From Microbaculum marinum (GTDB lineage: Bacteria; Pseudomonadota; Alphaproteobacteria; Rhizobiales; Tepidamorphaceae): a stretch of 64,000 bases of DNA. The notes under the pieces were generated by a model. It saw only the letters and a list, made by a program, of their open reading frames with translations. It did not search any database and was not told where the DNA came from. The position numbers were made by a program, and so were the translations under genes. Positions 62,644 to 64,000 of the stretch are shown here, one piece after another. The first letter of the stretch is position 1, and the number at the start of each line of letters is the position of its first letter. The DNA is taken from NCBI RefSeq assembly GCF_042646165.1, contig NZ_JBHRTC010000018.1; one strand, 5' to 3'.

Positions 62644-63531
62644 GTAGCGCTCCCCCTGGCGGCGTGCCGGCTTTATTGCATTGCCCTCCAGACCTGACGC
62701 GCCCGCACCTCAAACCGCCTCCTTCACGTCTCCTAATTTGATTGTTTCTCAAGCACTTAATTTTTCTGCATTTATCTCCTTTACTGAGCGAATCATAAAT
62801 TCACCATTCTGCCTTCCCTCTATACTATGACATCTGTGGCACTTTGACTATCGATGCCATCGCGGGGTTTCCGCGGCATCTTCCAGAGCCGGACCGCGTC
62901 TCCTCGGGCGGTTACCCAGTCCAACCCTCCGGACGTGTATCTTCGTGGGCTGACGACCCGTAGTGCGCGACATGCGACCTCATCGATTGTGACAAGGCGT
63001 GGCGAATCGTCCTCAATGCGTGAGCGGTGCCTAAAGCTCCTGAGTTGACAGGGCGGCCTTGACCTCCGGAAGGGGCCGCTCCTTTGGGAGCAGATGCGCC
63101 GGCTGCGCGCGCCGGCGTTGCGGAGTTGTCCCCACGATTCACTGGCTGTTAAGATTCGCCACAATATCTTGTGGGGGAAACAAACGTCGCTACAAGGGAT
63201 TGTGAAAAATTCATGTCACTCCCGATGTTAGTCCTTGACGCCGCTCCGCCGAGTCTCTTAGCGTTGTCGACGTTGCCGATGACGGCGCGGCGTTCCACCG
63301 TCAGGCAGGAATTCCATTATGTATCAGCGTTTTACAGCCCCCGGCCTGGTTCGGGGGCAGCGGCAGATATTGCCCGCCGGACGGGTGGGAGCCGCGGGCA
63401 TCGGTTCAGGGTAAGCGGCGTCGGCAGACGCCTTGACGGAACTGTCACCGTCGGTACGTGAGGCAAGAGCCGGACGTCTGTTGGGTCCGGCGCGGGGAAG
63501 TGCGCGCCGAGTTGCGCGATGGGGAGATATG
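62644..63531 (+). promoter_or_regulatory. 888-base region before nrdJ: AT-rich stretch, NrdR-like boxes and a structured leader
   Basis: 62700-62830 is strongly AT-rich and likely belongs with the transferred acyltransferase. From 63159 come two NrdR-like boxes (separate entry), then about 320 bases that contain hairpins with perfect 6-7 base arms near 63339-63358 (CCCCCG/CGGGGG), 63417-63432 (GGCGTC/GACGCC) and 63469-63491 (GCCGGAC/GTCCGGC). A 31-codon frame (63319-63414, MYQRFTAPGLVRGQRQILPA) could be a leader peptide. I see no clear cobalamin-riboswitch B12 box. Confidence 0.5.
63159..63205 (+). promoter_or_regulatory. paired NrdR-like boxes upstream of nrdJ
   Basis: Box 1 CCACAATATCTTGTGG (63159-63174) is a near-perfect palindrome close to the known NrdR consensus. 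Box 2 CTACAAGGGATTGTGA (63190-63205) matches it at 10 of 16 bases. Starts are 31 bases apart (three turns), the spacing known for NrdR pairs. NrdR represses ribonucleotide reductase genes when dATP and ATP bind. Confidence 0.75.
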
Positions 63532-64000
63532 ATGCGGATTGAGCGACGCTACACCGTCGACGGCAAGTCACCTTACGATGGGATCGAGTTCCGGAAGACC
63601 CGGAGCGAGATCCGCAATCCGGACGGGTCGGTCGTGTTCCGGCTGGACGACATCATGGTGCCGGCGACCTGGTCGCAGGTGGCCAGCGACATTCTCGCCC
63701 AGAAGTATTTCCGCAAGGCAGGCGTGCCCGCCCGGCTGAAGCCGGTCGAGGAAAACACAGTCCCCTCGTGGCTGTGGCGGTCGGTTGCCGACGACAAGGC
63801 GCTGGAGGCGCTGCCCGAGGACGAGCGGTTCGGTCCGGAACGCGATTCGCGGCAGGTCTTCGACAGGCTCGCCGGCACCTGGACCTACTGGGGCTGGAAG
63901 GGCGGCTACTTCGATTCCGAATCCGACGCCCGCGCCTTCTTCGACGAGCTCGCCTACATGCTGGCCACGCAGAAATGCGCGCCGAACTCGCCGCAGTGGT
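63532..64000 (+). CDS. nrdJ: B12-dependent ribonucleotide reductase, class II (5' part)
   Basis: 156 residues visible from ATG 63532, with GGGGAG upstream; the rest lies beyond the right edge. It makes deoxyribonucleotides with adenosylcobalamin. RIERRYTVDGKSPYDGIEFR, then RKAGVPARLKPVEE, VPSWLWRS and ATQKCAPNSPQW match the start of the large NrdJ of Rhizobiales, where NxxxCAPNSPQW leads into the active-site domain. An overlapping ATG at 63529 is too close to the ribosome site. Confidence 0.93.
   Translation, partial: MRIERRYTVDGKSPYDGIEFRKTRSEIRNPDGSVVFRLDDIMVPATWSQVASDILAQKYFRKAGVPARLKPVEENTVPSWLWRSVADDKALEALPEDERFGPERDSRQVFDRLAGTWTYWGWKGGYFDSESDARAFFDELAYMLATQKCAPNSPQW

Noticed and set aside
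62820..63164. 114-codon minus-strand frame before nrdJ
   Set aside because: Arg/Ser-rich with no family pattern; it overlaps the first NrdR-like box and lies in the promoter region.
63206..63531. Cobalamin riboswitch before nrdJ
   Set aside because: No convincing B12 box was found; hairpins alone do not support the call.

Overview
The window is chromosomal DNA of a high-GC alphaproteobacterium, most likely of the Hyphomicrobiales (Rhizobiales). The evidence is gene content and order: clpS-clpA beside a phasin; prfB, a PBP1A-type gene, amiC and rne in a row; an M48 protease, a DsbA-like protein, accB, accC, aat, a DUF2155 protein and an NDUFA12-like protein in a row; and a B12-dependent ribonucleotide reductase at the right edge. 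No rRNA, tRNA, CRISPR array or insertion sequence was recognised. One assembly gap of 74 N lies at 60992-61065.

Left part (1-25.6 kb): ordinary housekeeping and metabolic genes. In order these are clpA (cut by the edge), clpS, a phasin with a TGCA-rich upstream region, a D-Ala-D-Ala carboxypeptidase with a SPOR domain, a J-domain membrane protein, a cytoplasmic VWA protein, a DUF1489 protein, a HAD phosphatase and a nitroreductase. Then come a secreted VWA protein with five repeats and its repeat-bearing neighbour, an acyl-CoA carboxylase alpha subunit, a serine hydrolase, L-serine dehydratase, a lipase-like lipoprotein, an SDR protein, a quinone-reductase-like protein, anmK, tyrS, a giant AsmA/YhdP-like protein and bcp.

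Middle part (25.4-42.9 kb): a mobile element of about 17.4 kb inserted in the 3' end of bcp. Its ends carry a near-duplicate of bcp codons. The left copy gives bcp a new, element-encoded C-terminus, and the displaced native 3' end lies at the right beside a tyrosine integrase gene. The element has an integrase operon, a run of coupled small genes with a replication-type ATPase broken by a one-base frameshift, and a compact cassette ClpP-like protease - small terminase - tail tape measure. It has no recognisable large terminase, portal, capsid, tail tube or lysis gene. It also has a cargo zone coding for a secreted nuclease, two lipoproteins, a membrane protein and small secreted proteins. It is either an eroded prophage or a phage satellite; the tidy gene junctions slightly favour an evolved compact element.

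Right part (42.9-64 kb): prfB with a classic programmed +1 frameshift site, a PBP1A-type penicillin-binding protein, amiC, RNase E with an acidic insertion, an aminotransferase, an M48 protease with a repeat tail, a DsbA-like protein and accBC. An ECF42-type sigma factor module (DGPF protein, VOC protein, sigma factor) sits between accC and aat. After aat come the DUF2155 protein, the NDUFA12-like gene broken by the gap, an AT-rich acyltransferase likely acquired by transfer, and a long leader with paired NrdR-like boxes before nrdJ (cut by the edge). ClpS, ClpA and Aat together supply the bacterial leucine N-degron pathway.
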